Origin: Narthecium ossifragum
Taxonomy: Eukaryota > Streptophyta > Magnoliopsida > Dioscoreales > Nartheciaceae
Assembly (NCBI GenBank): GCA_963920575.1
Contig: OY986969.1
Span: 6,334,001 to 6,398,000 of the forward strand
DNA: 64,000 nt
Reading direction: 5' to 3'
Under the pieces are notes generated by a model that worked only from the letters and a program-made list of their open reading frames with translations, was not told the origin of the DNA and did not search any database. Positions 1 through 11,960 of the stretch are shown here, in pieces; positions within the stretch are counted from its first letter, which is position 1; the number at the start of each line of letters is the position of its first letter. Made by a program: the position numbers and the translations under genes.

Positions 1-1147
1 GCTAAGAAACCATACATCAATTCATATGTGATTTAGATTTACTCCAATGTCAAATAATAGAATCATGTGCACAATGATACCCTTCACATCACATAAGTAT
101 AAGAAATATGCTAATCAAGTTATGGTTATCACCCTTCAAAAACTTTAAAGCACTTAATACAATTATAGTATAGTCAAGGAATCCAAATGTACGATGTTAC
201 CTCACAAATATTTGGGATTTTCAAAATCAACCAAGTAAGGCCCAATCTGATTCGGTCATCTCAAGTATTCCACATGTTTGCTAAAATATAACATGGTTGC
301 TCTTTATACTTTTCTCAATTAGTGTGCAACCGTGCAATGTCATAATCCCTTAAGCTTTCTTTTAGGTCCTTGTAACGAGCTTTGGGTCAATGGCTCCCAA
401 ACCAATTGGCTTTAGGGCATTAGGTGATAAAGCACCCCTCGGACTTAATTGCTCAAACCCAAAAGGCTACAAATTATAACTAGTCATCACACATATTCTC
501 TTTCTTTTTCTTTTATATTTTTTTTCATTGGTATGTGACCGTGCAATGTCATAATCCCTTAAGCTCTCTTCTAGGTCCTTGTAACGAGCTTTAGGTCAAT
601 GGCTCCCAAACCAATTGACTTTAGGGCATTAGGTGATAAAGCACCCCTCGGACTTAATTGCTCGAACCTAGAAGGCTACGAATTATAACTAGTCAACACA
701 TATTTTTTTTCATTCCTAGGCCGTTTGACGCGAACAATACACGCTGTTACGCACATTGCCTGGTTACTAAGCTTTCGGATTTCCCTACACGAGCATTGCC
801 ATTTTTGATTAAGCAAAACATGCTTCCTACCTTCGACTTCTTAATCCTTCAAGGTACCAAACTCAATTTGACTAATCAACCCCTCATAAGTGTGTGAATA
901 TAAAATGATGATGAATTACTCAACCAACTTTAACATGTATCAAGCGGGTTAAAGTAGATGAACAATAATATCCAAATCATGATTAGCAAATCCTTATAAC
1001 TATGTGAAGTTTCGAATATATCATACCATAATCATCCATGAAGGGTACTAGAGTTGAATTTTTCACATAATCATTGATGCAAGTATTTCGCATTCGAATT
1101 GTAAAATAAAAAAAATGTTAATCAATGGTTATCATGCGTGTAATGCA
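1..1147 (-). repeat. Probable 3' LTR of the Athila-like element (partial)
   Basis: The LTR is inferred to begin on the minus strand at the TG of 1147-1146, directly after a G-rich polypurine tract, and to run beyond the window start. No second copy is present to confirm its ends. The stretch is AT-rich and has no credible gene. It contains a 209-bp tandem duplication. Confidence 0.55.
332..745. repeat. Two-copy tandem duplication, 209-bp period
   Basis: The segment starting GTGCAATGTCATAATCCCTT at 332 recurs at 541. It continues through the same landmarks (TGTAACGAGCTTT, AAACCAATTG, AAAGCACCCCTCGGACTTAA) with few mismatches. The second copy fades out after about 700. Confidence 0.85.
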
Positions 1148-1149
1148 TA

Positions 1150-1159
1150 CCCCCCAACT
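1150..1159 (-). other. Polypurine tract of the Athila-like element
   Basis: On the minus strand the sequence reads AAGTTGGGGGG just before the inferred LTR start. It follows a GAGGACAATCCCATTT context that resembles the end of other Athila/Tat elements. It would prime plus-strand DNA synthesis. Confidence 0.55.
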
Positions 1160-1823
1160 TAAATGGGATTGTCCTCAATCACGATTGAAGGATAAGGGAA
1201 AGAGATAACCTGGATTGTTGTTTGAGAACCGTAGAAGACGTTCAACCTTGCAAAGCCAATTGCACATATGCGAAGCATAAGATTAATGAACAAAAGCAGA
1301 GAAATGAATGAAGTAAAAATGGAGGGTTGAGTTGAGATTAGGATAAGATTGTGGAGAAGCAGTGGCTTGGTCCAATATCCTGAAAACATGAAGGAAATAT
1401 AATTGACATGAATAATAATAATAAAAATTGGACAGCACCTCCTTTGTATTCTAGATGAGCACCCTGCTTACATCTTTGACAAAAATAAACTCCTCTAAAG
1501 AAACCACTATGCATAACAAATGCAAAGCAATCCACCTTCAATCAACTACACATTTTACATTCTCCACATTCTTATAACCATACAACACAAAGGATAGCCA
1601 CCATCTTAAGAAATCACATTCACAAACATATGTAATTAACTTGAGTCATTCATCCAACCATCTAAACAGCCATACATCCATCATGTATCATAAAATAAAG
1701 ATCATCTACAACCATGACACTATGAACCAAAAATGTGGCATTATGCCTAAGCATTAGTATCCACCAAAATGTACAACCCAGTCATGTTGTTAGCTACACA
1801 TAAAAGTTATACAATCAACACTC
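1160..1823. other. 3' noncoding part of the Athila-like element
   Basis: AT-rich sequence between the end of ORF1 and the polypurine tract. No domain, RNA gene or repeat was recognised. Confidence 0.5.
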
Positions 1824-2932
1824 TCAACTCTCATCACTCGGTAGAACTGGCTGCACAACTTCGGGGATATGGGTATCATCTACTGGAGGATCCTCCAGTA
1901 AAATGCTGAAATCCTCCGTCTGGGTGGAGGTCGAGACTGTGGTTGGTCCTGCCGGGCACATCTTTGCCAAATAAGCAAGTATCTTTCGGAGCTCTTGGTG
2001 TGTCTCCTGCTGGAAATAATGTAAATCCGTCTTAACAGCACTCAAGGAATGATCGACCTCCTCGAATCTCGCATTCATGGTGAAGCGCAAATCCTCTAAC
2101 TCAGAAGTTGAATCATCCTCCGAAGGGGGTGGTGGGGCCTGTGGAGTAGGCTTAGATGCTGAGGGTGGAGGAGGAACAGATGGGATAGATTAAGAAACAG
2201 CTGGGGGGTCAGGCTGCCTTGCAGCTAGAATAGAAGCAATCTCCTGTTTAGCTTTAGCCATTTTAGAAATGACCTTACTTCAAGTGTTTTGGCCAAAGAA
2301 AGATGAAGCTGGAGCTTGCATAGTAGGTTCATCAGAAGGGAACCAAGGTTGACGTACAAGGAAATCAGAGATAAGGCAAGGGTGTGGGAAGGGTTTTGTC
2401 TTGTTCTTGTTATCAGCATTTTTGAGAAAATATTCCATGTCATTGAGAATGAGAGATGGAAGCGGAATGGAAATATTTTTAAGTATACACCACAATACCC
2501 ATAACCAATCTCCTATACGGCGTTGCGGGTGAGCCGTATGAAACACATTGCGATTGAGAACATCATCGATGAACCACAATTTTTCATCTAGTTCGCGTCG
2601 AAAAATAACGCCAGTGTACGCTCTCACTGGAACGACTTCAGAGGCATTCCACCCTCGAACGGGATCGTATCGGATGCCAGGAGTGTGTATAGGAACATCT
2701 ATGATGTCACTGATGGTGTGAGGACCCGTCCCTCCCCTCCTGTGGCTCGCTGTGGACCGCAAGGGCAATTTGGTAAATTGCACCTTGTCGGCTTGTTTCA
2801 CACTCGCGCGTGGGCACACACACTGACCATGTTTGTGGTAATGTTTGCTTAGAATGGTTAGTGGGACCCGGGATCGAAAGATCCGGGCTTGGGCTTGAGT
2901 TTTGGCCCAAGTCTAGCTTTCTGGGCAAGTGG

Positions 2933-3060
2933 GATCGATCCTCTCTAGCTAAGAGATCGATCTCCTTGTGCCAAAAAGTCAAACCCGTTCTGACAAGGAA
3001 GATCGATCTCTTCTCATAGGGAGATCGATCTCCCTTATGTCGGTTCGTTTGCCTATAAAG
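2933..3060 (+). promoter_or_regulatory. LTR promoter: GATCGATC array plus TATA box
   Basis: GATCGATC occurs at 2933, 2955, 3001 and 3023, that is two pairs with 22-bp spacing. The last ends 23 bp before TATAAAG at 3054. The layout is that of an LTR U3 promoter. Binding of a dimeric factor to the pairs is inference. Confidence 0.65.
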
Positions 3061-3401
3061 CAAACGAGATCGTTATCCTTTGATTTTTTGGATTTTCTGA
3101 GATTTGAGCCGCGTACTTGCTGGATCTGAGCTCGTTTGAGGAAGATCTAAGGCCTAGCTGCTTGGATTTAAGCCGCTCTTACTCCGGTAGGGATTCCTAC
3201 CTACATTTTTTCGGGGTTTTGAGTTTTTCCTGTTTGAATTGTGTTTTAAGCTTAGATTTGTTAATATACTTGTTGGTTTCTCGTGTTTTTACCGGTTTTA
3301 GACTCGTGGGGTTCTGATCTATCAGATCCCAGAGTTTCATGAAGTTTGGATGTGTTTTTCGGCGGTATTCCTCGCCGGAAGTACGCCGGAGAACCCATCA
3401 G

Positions 3402-3632
3402 GATCGATCCCGTTTGAGGAGGGATCGATCCCTTTTGGTGTGTCATGCCCAGCCCGAGCGGGATCGATCCTTCTGGAGGAAGAGATCGATCCTTTCTGGG
3501 TTGAGTGATGACGGTCCCTGGTTACAAAGAAGATCGATCCTTCTTGAAGAAGGGATCGATCTCTTTGGTTGACAGGGACGAGTTTTCCCTAAGTACTAAA
3601 GAGATCGATCCTCTTGAGAAGAGGGATCGATC
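3402..3632 (+). repeat. Second GATCGATC array, four pairs
   Basis: GATCGATC occurs at 3402/3423, 3462/3484, 3532/3554 and 3603/3625, with spacings of 21, 22, 22 and 22 bp. The spacers are largely self-complementary (pyrimidines then purines), so each pair is a roughly 30-bp palindrome. If the TATA box at 3054 is used, these lie in the transcribed part of the LTR and could fold as RNA hairpins. Confidence 0.85.
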
Positions 3633-5554
3633 CTTTGGTGGCTGAAGGGTGTTTCTAAGTGGGTTTTGCCCGCGGGGCTTTGTATGACAGTTTTCTTTAC
3701 TGTCTTAATACATGGTACATATGATTAAGCATGTTAGCCCTATAATAGGGCAGTGGTGAACCGGGAGAGTGATGACTCCTGGGATTGTGTAGAATAAACG
3801 GGCGGGTAGCCCTACAGCTTTCCATAGCCTTGCATGCCGGCGTGCGCCGAGGGCTTTATCTGCTATGTTTGTGAGCTGTTGTTTGCGGGGTTGTTTCCCA
3901 GTGTAGGTGTTGTGGTGGACTGCTGGCAGTTGATGGTGGTACCACTGCAGCAGTCCCTAGACCTTAAATACTCGTACCCACCCCGGGCCGGCAGGGTGCC
4001 GTGCCCAGACCTTGTATTTATATCATCACATCCTGTTGCATGATTACATGTATTATTCTGCGCATGTTCATAGCATGCATGGTGTTGTGCACTAGTTGCA
4101 TCTGTTTAGGGCGTTGCCGATCCGGGGCTTCCGGGTAGCCCGGATCTATCTCTTAGGACCGTTGCGGGTAGCTTGGTACAGGACTCGATTTGTAGTATTC
4201 AGTCGCTTTCGATGATAGGATTAGATGACATGAATACTGATGTTGCTTGATGTTTAGAGGTCGTGTCGGCCTCGAGCCAAGTCCAGGTGTAGCCGGTACC
4301 CAGTCCTTCTTGAACTCTTGGGTGGCAGGTGTGACTACCCAGCGGTGCTATCCGCCGACAGTGCCCAGGATCCTGTCGTGAGCTGGCAGTGCCGTTTCCT
4401 GCATTACTGGGTGTGACCCAGTATGTGACCAGTTCGCTGGGAGACCATGACTGGGGCACTCAGGGGCATCCGGTGGGGTTATGGGACCCCTGTGATACAC
4501 CTAAGCTTTGCTTGGGGGCGACACTGTTGTGTTCCCTCCCTTGTGAGTGTCGTAGTGCAGTATCCCTGCTGAGCTTAGTGCTCACTCCTACCCGGGCTGC
4601 GTTTTGCAGGTGCTGGCACGAGCTCTTCTTCGGTCGCCCCTACCGGGCAGGTGTTCGGTGACGTGGCGGCGTCTAGCGGTGCTTGAGAGGTGGAGATCAT
4701 ACCGTTTTACCTTTTTTGCTATAGATAGTCTCCTACGGGAGTGATAAATGTATAATTTCCATGTTTGAGGATATGTATCTATTTCAGTTCTAGTGTTTGA
4801 GGTTTGAAATTGTTGTTAATACAGGATGATTATGACTTGTTAGGGTAACCACTACGATTAGAGGGAAACATCGCCAAAATTTTCCGCAGTAGGTTAGGTT
4901 CCGGTTCGCGTCGCCCGGCCCTGTTGAGCCTACGCGGGTCGGGGCGCGACAGATGGCCTTAGGAATGAAAACAACCTGATGACCCATAATGGAGGAGGTG
5001 AACCCTGGACAATTGGTATCAATCGAATTTTGTGGAAGAACAGTCAAGTTTTGATAAAACAGCTGGATTAACCTAGGGTAGATGATTCTAATTGGTGAGC
5101 AAATCCCTAAGGCTAAGTGTTGTTCCAAAAATCGCATAGATTCCAATGATTGTGCATGATTGTGGAAGAAAGGGATATCAAATTTGAATTTGAATTCAAA
5201 TCCACGATTTTTCCAAAGATCAAGAACAACTTCACCAGTGGTCTACTGCGCTGAAGATCGGCTGCGCTTGCTTGGTGATTGAGGAAGAGGTGAAGACGGT
5301 CCGACTGAGGAAGAAGCCCCCGGAGTACCCCGTTTGGTAGCCGCCGTCGTCGCCGTCGACTTCTTAACCACTTTCCTCTTCTTTGGCCCCATAGTAGAGA
5401 TGATGGCGGGCGGATGGGTAATGGAGGAGCACGGGTAGTGAAGGATGTTGGAATCGCCCACGCCGCCAGCAAAAATCGCCGGAGATGGGAGAGAGGAGAG
5501 GAGAGAAGGGAGAGAATGTCGGAGACGGAGTTGGGCAAAGAATGCCCTAACTCA

Positions 5555-6031
5555 AGCGTAACACCCTTTAAATGGGTTATAGGTGTAATTTGGATCGATC
5601 CAATAAGGAATTGGATCGATCCAAACACGTGTCGTGATCGCAGAAGATAACTTGAATGACGTGGCAAGGAGCTGGATCGATCCACTTTGAATGTGGATCG
5701 ATCCAAACGGTGACAGAGAGGGCCTTCTGGGAGGTCATGTTTGATCGATCCAAAAATGATTTGGATCGATCCCAATGGTTCAACCCCGAAATGTTTATTT
5801 TGGAAAAATAAACAACGGATCGATCCAATGTGGATGTGGATCGATCCAAACGGTGACAGAGAGACCCTCCTGAGAGGTCATGTTGGATCGATCCATAAAC
5901 GATTTGGATCGATCCAAATCGTCAACCCAGAAATGTGTTTGCTGGAAGAAAACCGTTGGATCGATCCAGATTGTGATTTGGATCGATCCAAAGTGTTTTT
6001 GTGGATCGATCCAAAATATTTGGATCGATCC
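5555..6031 (-). promoter_or_regulatory. GATCGATC array upstream of the Athila ORF1 start
   Basis: Fourteen copies of GATCGATC start at 5593, 5614, 5675, 5696, 5744, 5764, 5818, 5839, 5886, 5907, 5959, 5981, 6004 and 6023. They form seven pairs spaced 19-22 bp. Part of the array is itself duplicated with a 143-bp period (around 5696 and 5839). On the minus strand the array is followed within about 25 bp by TATA-like sequence (CCTATAACCCATTTAAAGGG), then a CT-rich leader and the ORF1 ATG at 5392. This suggests a separate promoter for ORF1. Confidence 0.6.
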
Positions 6032-6446
6032 ACCCTAGAGCCCGAATTTTAAAGCAACCTGGAAGTTGTCTAAAAAATACCAGATTTCACTTCAAGATGA
6101 ATTCTAACTTCTATTTCACTCCAATTCTCAATTAGTCACGAAGAATAGAGTAACTCAATAACATATACACTCATAAATGACTTGACTCAAGATCAAACAT
6201 ACACAATTTTTCATTCAAACAAAAATGAAACTCCCAAAATCAAAATAAAAGCTACACTTACTAATCAACAGAAATACGGATGAAAAGAAACAAACTAAAA
6301 TCACTCAATCATGCATTGAACAAAACATGAAACAGATCATACATGCATACATTCTCAATAAGAAACACATTCCAAATCAAGCATTCATACTAAAGAAATA
6401 AAAATCATGCATACATGCAATCTACAACTGAACTAGTCCTCAAAAA
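6032..6446. other. Spacer between pol and the ORF1 promoter
   Basis: AT-rich sequence with no recognised gene or repeat. It follows the pol stop codon on the minus strand. Confidence 0.5.
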
Positions 6447-9400
6447 CTAATTTTTACACTCTTGGGGTACTTCCAACATCATTGTAGCCTCTATGGGAAG
6501 ATCTATAACAGCATTATCAATATAGGGCTTCAATCGTTGGCCATTAACCATGAAACTATGCCCAGATTTTGGATGTTGAATTTCTATAACTCCATGAGGA
6601 AAAATTCGAGTAACCACAAACGGTCCAGTCCATCTTGATTTCAGTTTGCCCGGAAAAAGTCGAAGGCGTGCATTAAAGAGCCAAACTTTTTGTCCAACCG
6701 TGAATGTTTTTCGTTTAATAAATTTATCATGCAACTCTTTTGTGTGAGCTTTATAAATCATGGAGTTTTCATATGCTTCATTTCTAAGTTCCTCCAATTC
6801 ATTCAGTTGAAGTTTCCTATGGCTTGATGTATCATTTGGTTCATAATTAAGCTGTTTGATAGCCCAATAGGCCCGATGTTGAATTTCCACCGGTAGATGG
6901 CATGATTTGCCAAAGACCAATCGGAATGGTGACATCCCAATTAGTGTCTTATAGGCAGTTCTATATGCCCATAATGCATCATTGAGCTTTAATGTCCAAT
7001 CCTTCCGGTCACTTCTAACAACTTTCTCTAAAATGCGCTTAATTTGCCAATTAGAAACTTCCACTTGGCCACTTGTTTGCGGGTGATAAGGAGTAGCTAC
7101 TTTGTGTGTAATCCCATATTTCTTAAGCAAAGAATTGAAATGATGATTTGTAAAGTGAGATCCACCATCACTTATGATCACTCTAGGGAATCCAAAACGT
7201 GTAAAGATATTTGTTTGTACAAATTTCAACACAATTTTGTGATCATTAGTTTTATTAGGGATTGCCTCAACCCACTTAGACACATAATCAACTCCTACTA
7301 AAATATATGAATATCCATTTGAAGGAGGAAATGGTCCCATGAAGTCTATTCCCCAAACATCAAAAATTTCACATACTAAAATAGGATGTTGGGGCATTTC
7401 ATCTCTTTTAGAAATTGTGCCAACTTGTTGGCATCTAAGAAAAGATTTAGCAAAATTATGCGAATCTTTAAAAATCGTTGGCCAATAAAAACCACATTCA
7501 AAGATTTTTGCCGCAGTTTTTCTTCCAGAAAAATGCCCTCCGCAAGGATGGGAATGGCAAAAGGTGAGGATCGATGTAATTTCCGATTCCGGAATACATC
7601 TTCTTAATATTTGATCGGGGCAACGTTTGAATAAGTAGGGATCATGCCAAAAATATGAATAAATATGAGAAAAGAATTTGGTTCAGTCACTCTTAGACCA
7701 AGAGTTTGGAATTTGATTAGTGACCAAATAATTAACAATATGAGCAAACCATGGATTACATGCTTGACTAATTGCTAAGAGAAACTCATCGGGGAATGCA
7801 TCATGTACCGGTGTTGAATCAAGGATAATATCGGATGAAAGCCGAGAAAGGTGGTCGGCTACAACATTAAAAGCTCCTTTCTTATCTCTTAATTCAAAAT
7901 CGAATTCTTGTAGAAGTAAAACCCAACGAATCAATCTAGGCTTTGCATCCTTCTTGGCTACTAGATATCTCAAAGCGGCATGATCAGTGAAAATGATGAT
8001 TTTTGATCCAAGAAGGTATGATCGAAATTTTTCAAGTGCAAAAACCACCGCTAAAAGTTCTTTTTCGGTTGTGGTATAATTGAGTTGGGCATCTATCAAT
8101 GTTTTGTTTGCATAACAAATCACCCGGGGTAATTTATCAACTCGTTGTCCTAACACCGCCCCCAAAGCAAAATCGGATGCATCACACATTAATTCAAATG
8201 GGAGTGAATAATCCGGTGGATGAACAATAGGGGCCGAAGAAAGGGCATCACGAAGAATGGTAAATGCTTGAAGACATGAATCATCAAACATAAACGGTGC
8301 ATCCTTTGCAAGCAACGCACATAATGGTCGTGAGATTTTGCTAAAATCTTTGATAAAACGTCAGTAAAAATCGGCATGGCCTAGAAATGACCGAATTTGT
8401 CCAACCGACGAAGGAGGTGGAAGTTTTGAAATGATTTCGAGTTTAGCTTTATCAACTTCAATTCCCCTTTTAGAAACCACGTGCCCTAACACAATCCCCT
8501 CTTGAACCATAAAGTGGCTTTTTTCCCAACTTAATACTAAGTTGGTCTCTTCACATCTTTTTAACACCTTTTGTAAGTTTGTCAAACAAGAATCAAATGT
8601 TTGTCCAAAAACGGAGAAATCATCCATAAAAATCTCTAAACATTGTTCAATCATATCTCCAAAAATCGAAATCATACATCGTTGGAAGGTTGCCGGGGCG
8701 TTACAGAAACCAAAAGGCATTCTTCGATACGAAAAAGTGCCAAAGGGACGTGTAAATATAGTTTTTTCTTGATCTCTAGGATCAATGGCTATTTGAATGT
8801 AGCCCGAATATCCATCAAGAAAACAATAGTAACTTTGCCCCGCCAATCTTTCCAAGATTTGATCAATAAATGGTAGTGGAAAATGATCTTTTCTTGTGAA
8901 AGAGTTTAATTTTCTATAATCAATACATACTCGCCAACCCGTGGTTTGACGAGTAGTGATGCTTTCTCCTTTCTCATTTTTTATTACAGTTATACCTGAT
9001 TTCTTTGGCACTACTTGAGTAGGGCTTACCCATTTTAAATCCAAAATTGGGTAAATAATCCCCGCATCCAAGAGTTTAACCACTTCTTTTAATACCACCT
9101 CTTTCATATTAGGGTTCAATCTCCTTTGAAATTCCCTTACCGTTTTAGATTCATCCTCAAGATTAATTCGATGCATGCAAATGGTAGGATCAATGCCCCT
9201 AAGATCGGCAATTGACCATCCAATGGCTTTCTTATGCATGTTAAGGATTTTAAGCAATTCCTCCTCTTGTGAACTTGACAAAGAGGACGATAAGATGACC
9301 GGTAAGGTGGATTTGGGTCCAAGAAAGGCATATTTGAGGTTTGATGGAAGGGGTTTTAACTCTAGAGTCGGAGGTGATATTAGTGACGGTAGAGCCGGAG

Positions 9401-9707
9401 TGGATGATGTGGTAGGCAATGGTTCAAAATATGATTTTCTCATTGAAATGTCACAAGCATCAACCTCATCACATAAACCTACTTCGACTTTAGATATATT
9501 CCTACAAATCATAGATTCATTACACACAGTCAAACAATCATCACTTATCATTGTCAACTCATCACACACACATTGATTCACTTTTTCCTCTTCACAACCA
9601 GGCAGAGGGTGGAGTGGGGTTGTCTTGTTGAGGCTTTTAGCTACTGCTTGGATTCCTCTCCCCTGCGATGTTTCCTTGAGCTTAGATTCCATCTTAGAGA
9701 AATTCAA
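6447..9707 (-). pseudogene. pol: Ty3/Athila pol: reverse transcriptase, RNase H, integrase
   Basis: One continuous frame with two premature TGA codons, at 8361-8363 (just after the RT domain) and 7683-7685 (between RNase H and integrase). The RT shows RMPFGFCNAPATFQ and the active-site FMDD. RNase H shows [16 protein letters not shown] and [10 protein letters not shown]. The integrase zinc region (H-H-C-C) lies around 7400-7570, and the catalytic core has D in [11 protein letters not shown] in IISDGGSHF and E in QVEVSN. A TGA stop and unrelated sequence lie just above the start, so protease and gag are absent. Both stops could derive from CGA by C-to-T change. It would have copied and integrated element DNA. 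Confidence 0.92.
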
Positions 9708-9719
9708 TCGTACCTTGTG

Positions 9720-11615
9720 ATGCTTTGATCAAGCTTTGATCAAAGTTCTTCCCAGATTTTGGTTTCGGCCCCTGTCCTGAGCACCCAGCCAACTTCTTCC
9801 CGAAGCTGGTGCTATTCCGTGAGGAATCTCACGAAGCCTTCGTCATTGATCTTCGAATCTACTTTCAATTGCCACTGATTTCGTAATTTTTGGATCTTTC
9901 TATAATTTATAGTGAATTATTCCCTAATCTGTGACGAAACTGGACTTTTTATAAAAGCTTGGAATTTTGGCTGAAATTTGGGTCTTCTTCGATTTAGCTA
10001 CTTCGTTCTTCTCGCATAAGATTAGTAGGGATGCTAGATAGCATGCACACTAATTCTAGAGGATTTTTTTGAAGAATTTATGCATGTGTAGTCCTAGGTT
10101 TTATTTATGCAAAGTTATCTTTCCTAGCAATTAATCTACAAAGCATGTTTTACTTATATATACAGGTAATATATAAATGTAGCAAAGTTTATTAGAATTG
10201 AGTTGGAGGTTTTGGCTTCGATCTTAGGTTTCCGCCAAATTGCTTCCCTCCTTTTGAAGTTGATGTCGGATTGGTGTCTTTCGATTATGCCAATTATGTA
10301 CTCTTATATCTTGTATCATGCTTATGCCTAGGGCTGATAGTGTGCCCGTTTCTATTTCTTTTGTGGTTGAACCAAGGGAGTCATGCCCTTATGATGTTTA
10401 GATAATTAAATGGGCCGAAGCTGTGCCCTTGTTTGTTGAAGGATATTATGCATGGTTTGGATAATTATACACGTGGAGTGTATGTTTAATTGATGGGTGT
10501 GTTGTAATATCTGTGGTGGCTTTATGCATAAATGTGTATTTGTTTATCTTGTTAGCTTGTTATCTCATTATGTCAGACGATTGTTTGATGATATGGCATG
10601 TAGAGACACTTAGGTCTAGTTGTTTGAATAAGAACTCGCATGATGCTTGCATTAGAGGCATTCAGGCTAGGTGGTAGGCGATGGGTTCGATCGTCGATCC
10701 GGGGTTCTCGGGTAGCCTGGATCTAGCCCTAGGGCCGGGGTTTGGTTAGTTGAGGACTAGGACGAAATTGAGTGGTGATGATCTGATGTTGATTGATGTT
10801 GCAACCTAGATATAATCATTTGAATTATGATGTTGAGGAATAGAGGTCGAGTTGTCTGTTTGTCCCAAGGGCCTAAGTGTGGATGCCGATGTCCAGGACG
10901 TATGTCTCCGTACAATGGGTGGTGTATGGTGAGAGCTCCGGCGGTGAGTGCAGCGGCGATGCACCGACCCTGTGTCCGGGCTCGTGTTGGTCGTCCTCCT
11001 TGTTTCGCCGCTTGGGTGAGGGTGACCCTATTTAGGGGCCCATTTTAGATCGACGAGGTGTGATGCCTCTAGTGGCACCTTAGACTTGGAATGAAGGACA
11101 ATACTATTGTGGTTTCCCCTTCTTTGAGTGTGACGTAGAGTAGAACCTTACTGGACAAGTCGATGCAGTTTCTTCTTTCATGTGTTCTTATATAAGATGG
11201 CGCGACATGTCGAGGTGATCGAGGACGTGGAACTTCGAGGAGTTTTATACATATTTATTACAGTTTTATATTATGATGTAAAAATTGAGGTATAACAAGA
11301 TGTATTTGAGGATGGAATTGTATGATCATTAATTCAGTTGTATTTGAGAATGTTGTAATATTCTTTAATGTAGATGTTGAGGAATGTAATAATTAGCTAT
11401 TTATTGGTGTGTCAATGTATAAGTTGAAGTTGTAAAAATTGTAAATTGTACAGATTTCTTATGTTATAATTATAAAGGAGATTTTGTCGAAATTTTTTTT
11501 ATGATCTGGATTCAAATTCGTAGCAGTTATATACTTGTGCGTCTATTGATGATATAAGTAGGTTTAAGAGGCTCACGTCTCGATCTGGATGGGTTTTCTG
11601 GGTCGGGGCGTGACA
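9720..11615 (+). mobile_element. LTR copy, 3' end intact, 5' end lost or divergent
   Basis: The last 1.3 kb (from about 10290, TGCCTAGGGCTGATAGTGTG, to GGGTCGGGGCGTGACA at 11615) matches the 3' half of the LTR at 15449-18794. The expected TGTGAGGACC start is not seen. The part from 9720 to about 10290 does not align by eye and contains a possible TATA box (TTTTTATAAAAGC near 9948). The 3' end abuts another LTR fragment at 11616. Short open frames inside are not genes. Confidence 0.65.
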
Positions 11616-11960
11616 CGTCCTCTCAAAAAACACCGCCAAGACTTTCTGGCACAGGAAGATCGATCTTCTTTTCAAGGAAGATCGATCTCCTTAACAAGGA
11701 AGATCGATCTCAAGCAAGCAAGATCGATCTTCTTACCTAGAAACACAAACTTGGGCTAAAACACAAGCCCAAGCTCGGATCTTCCGATCCCGAGTCTACC
11801 TAACCATTCTAATCAAACACTAACACAAACACGGTCAGTGTGTGTACACGCGGGTGTGGAACAAACCGACAAGCCGCAATTTACCAAATTGCCCTTGTGG
11901 TCTACAACGAGCCACGGGCCCGAGGCGGTCGACCCAGGAATGGAAGGACATGTCCTCACA
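11616..11960 (-). mobile_element. LTR fragment, first about 345 bp only
   Basis: On the minus strand it starts TGTGAGGAC at 11960 and follows the first part of the 2717-4951 LTR, including the GCAATTTGGTAAATTGC block and the ACTGACCGTGTTTGTG block. It is cut off at 11616 by the end of the plus-strand LTR. Four GATCGATC motifs lie at 11658, 11680, 11702 and 11722 (spacing 22, 22, 20). Confidence 0.8.

Larger units (their letters stand above)
2717..4951 (+). mobile_element. Solo LTR, 2,235 bp, with 5-bp target duplication
   Basis: The unit starts TGTGAGGACC and ends GGGGCGCGACA, so it has TG...CA ends. It is flanked by GATGG at 2712-2716 and at 4952-4956, a perfect 5-bp duplication. No internal coding region, primer site or second LTR is present, so it is a solo LTR. 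Removing it and one duplication copy restores the reading frame of the interrupted ORF1. It holds a TATAAAG box at 3054-3060 and two GATCGATC arrays. Landmarks shared with the other copies are the first 150 bp (GGCAATTTGGTAAATTGC) and a later GATCCGGGG block near 4120. Confidence 0.9.
1824..5392 (-). pseudogene. Athila-type ORF1 (env-like position), interrupted by a solo LTR
   Basis: The frame starts at an ATG at 5392 with a short basic, nuclear-signal-like N-terminus (MGPKKRKVVKK). It runs in one frame to a stop at 1824 if the LTR at 2717-4951 and one copy of its target duplication are ignored. The middle part resembles the plant retroelement ORF1/'putative plant transposon' family. The C-terminal part is proline-rich, then a probable coiled coil with heptad-like spacing, then an acidic tail. 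In-frame stops are TAG at 5243-5245, TGA at 2280-2282 and TAA at 2190-2192. The position downstream of pol matches the env-like gene of Athila elements. The family assignment is by resemblance only. It cannot be functional in this copy. Confidence 0.65.
1..9719 (-). mobile_element. Athila-like Ty3 LTR retrotransposon, truncated and decayed
   Basis: Reading on the minus strand the order is pol (RT, RNase H, integrase), a promoter-like spacer, an env-like ORF1, a polypurine tract and a 3' LTR that leaves the window at position 1. This order is typical of the Athila group. Gag and protease, expected above 9707, are missing and are replaced by an unrelated plus-strand LTR from about 9720. No 5' LTR is visible. 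ORF1 is split by a solo LTR. Five in-frame stop codons and no frameshift were found in its coding frames, so the copy is dead but not very old. The exact join near 9720 is not resolved. Confidence 0.8.

Noticed and set aside
2717..4951. Treating the LTR unit as a complete DNA transposon because of its TGT...ACA ends
   Set aside because: A 5-bp duplication, TG...CA ends, a U3-like promoter and no transposase fit a solo LTR better.
5741..6052. Plus-strand open frame with repeated WIDP motifs
   Set aside because: It is only the translation of the TGGATCGATCCA array; the same reading appears wherever the array occurs.
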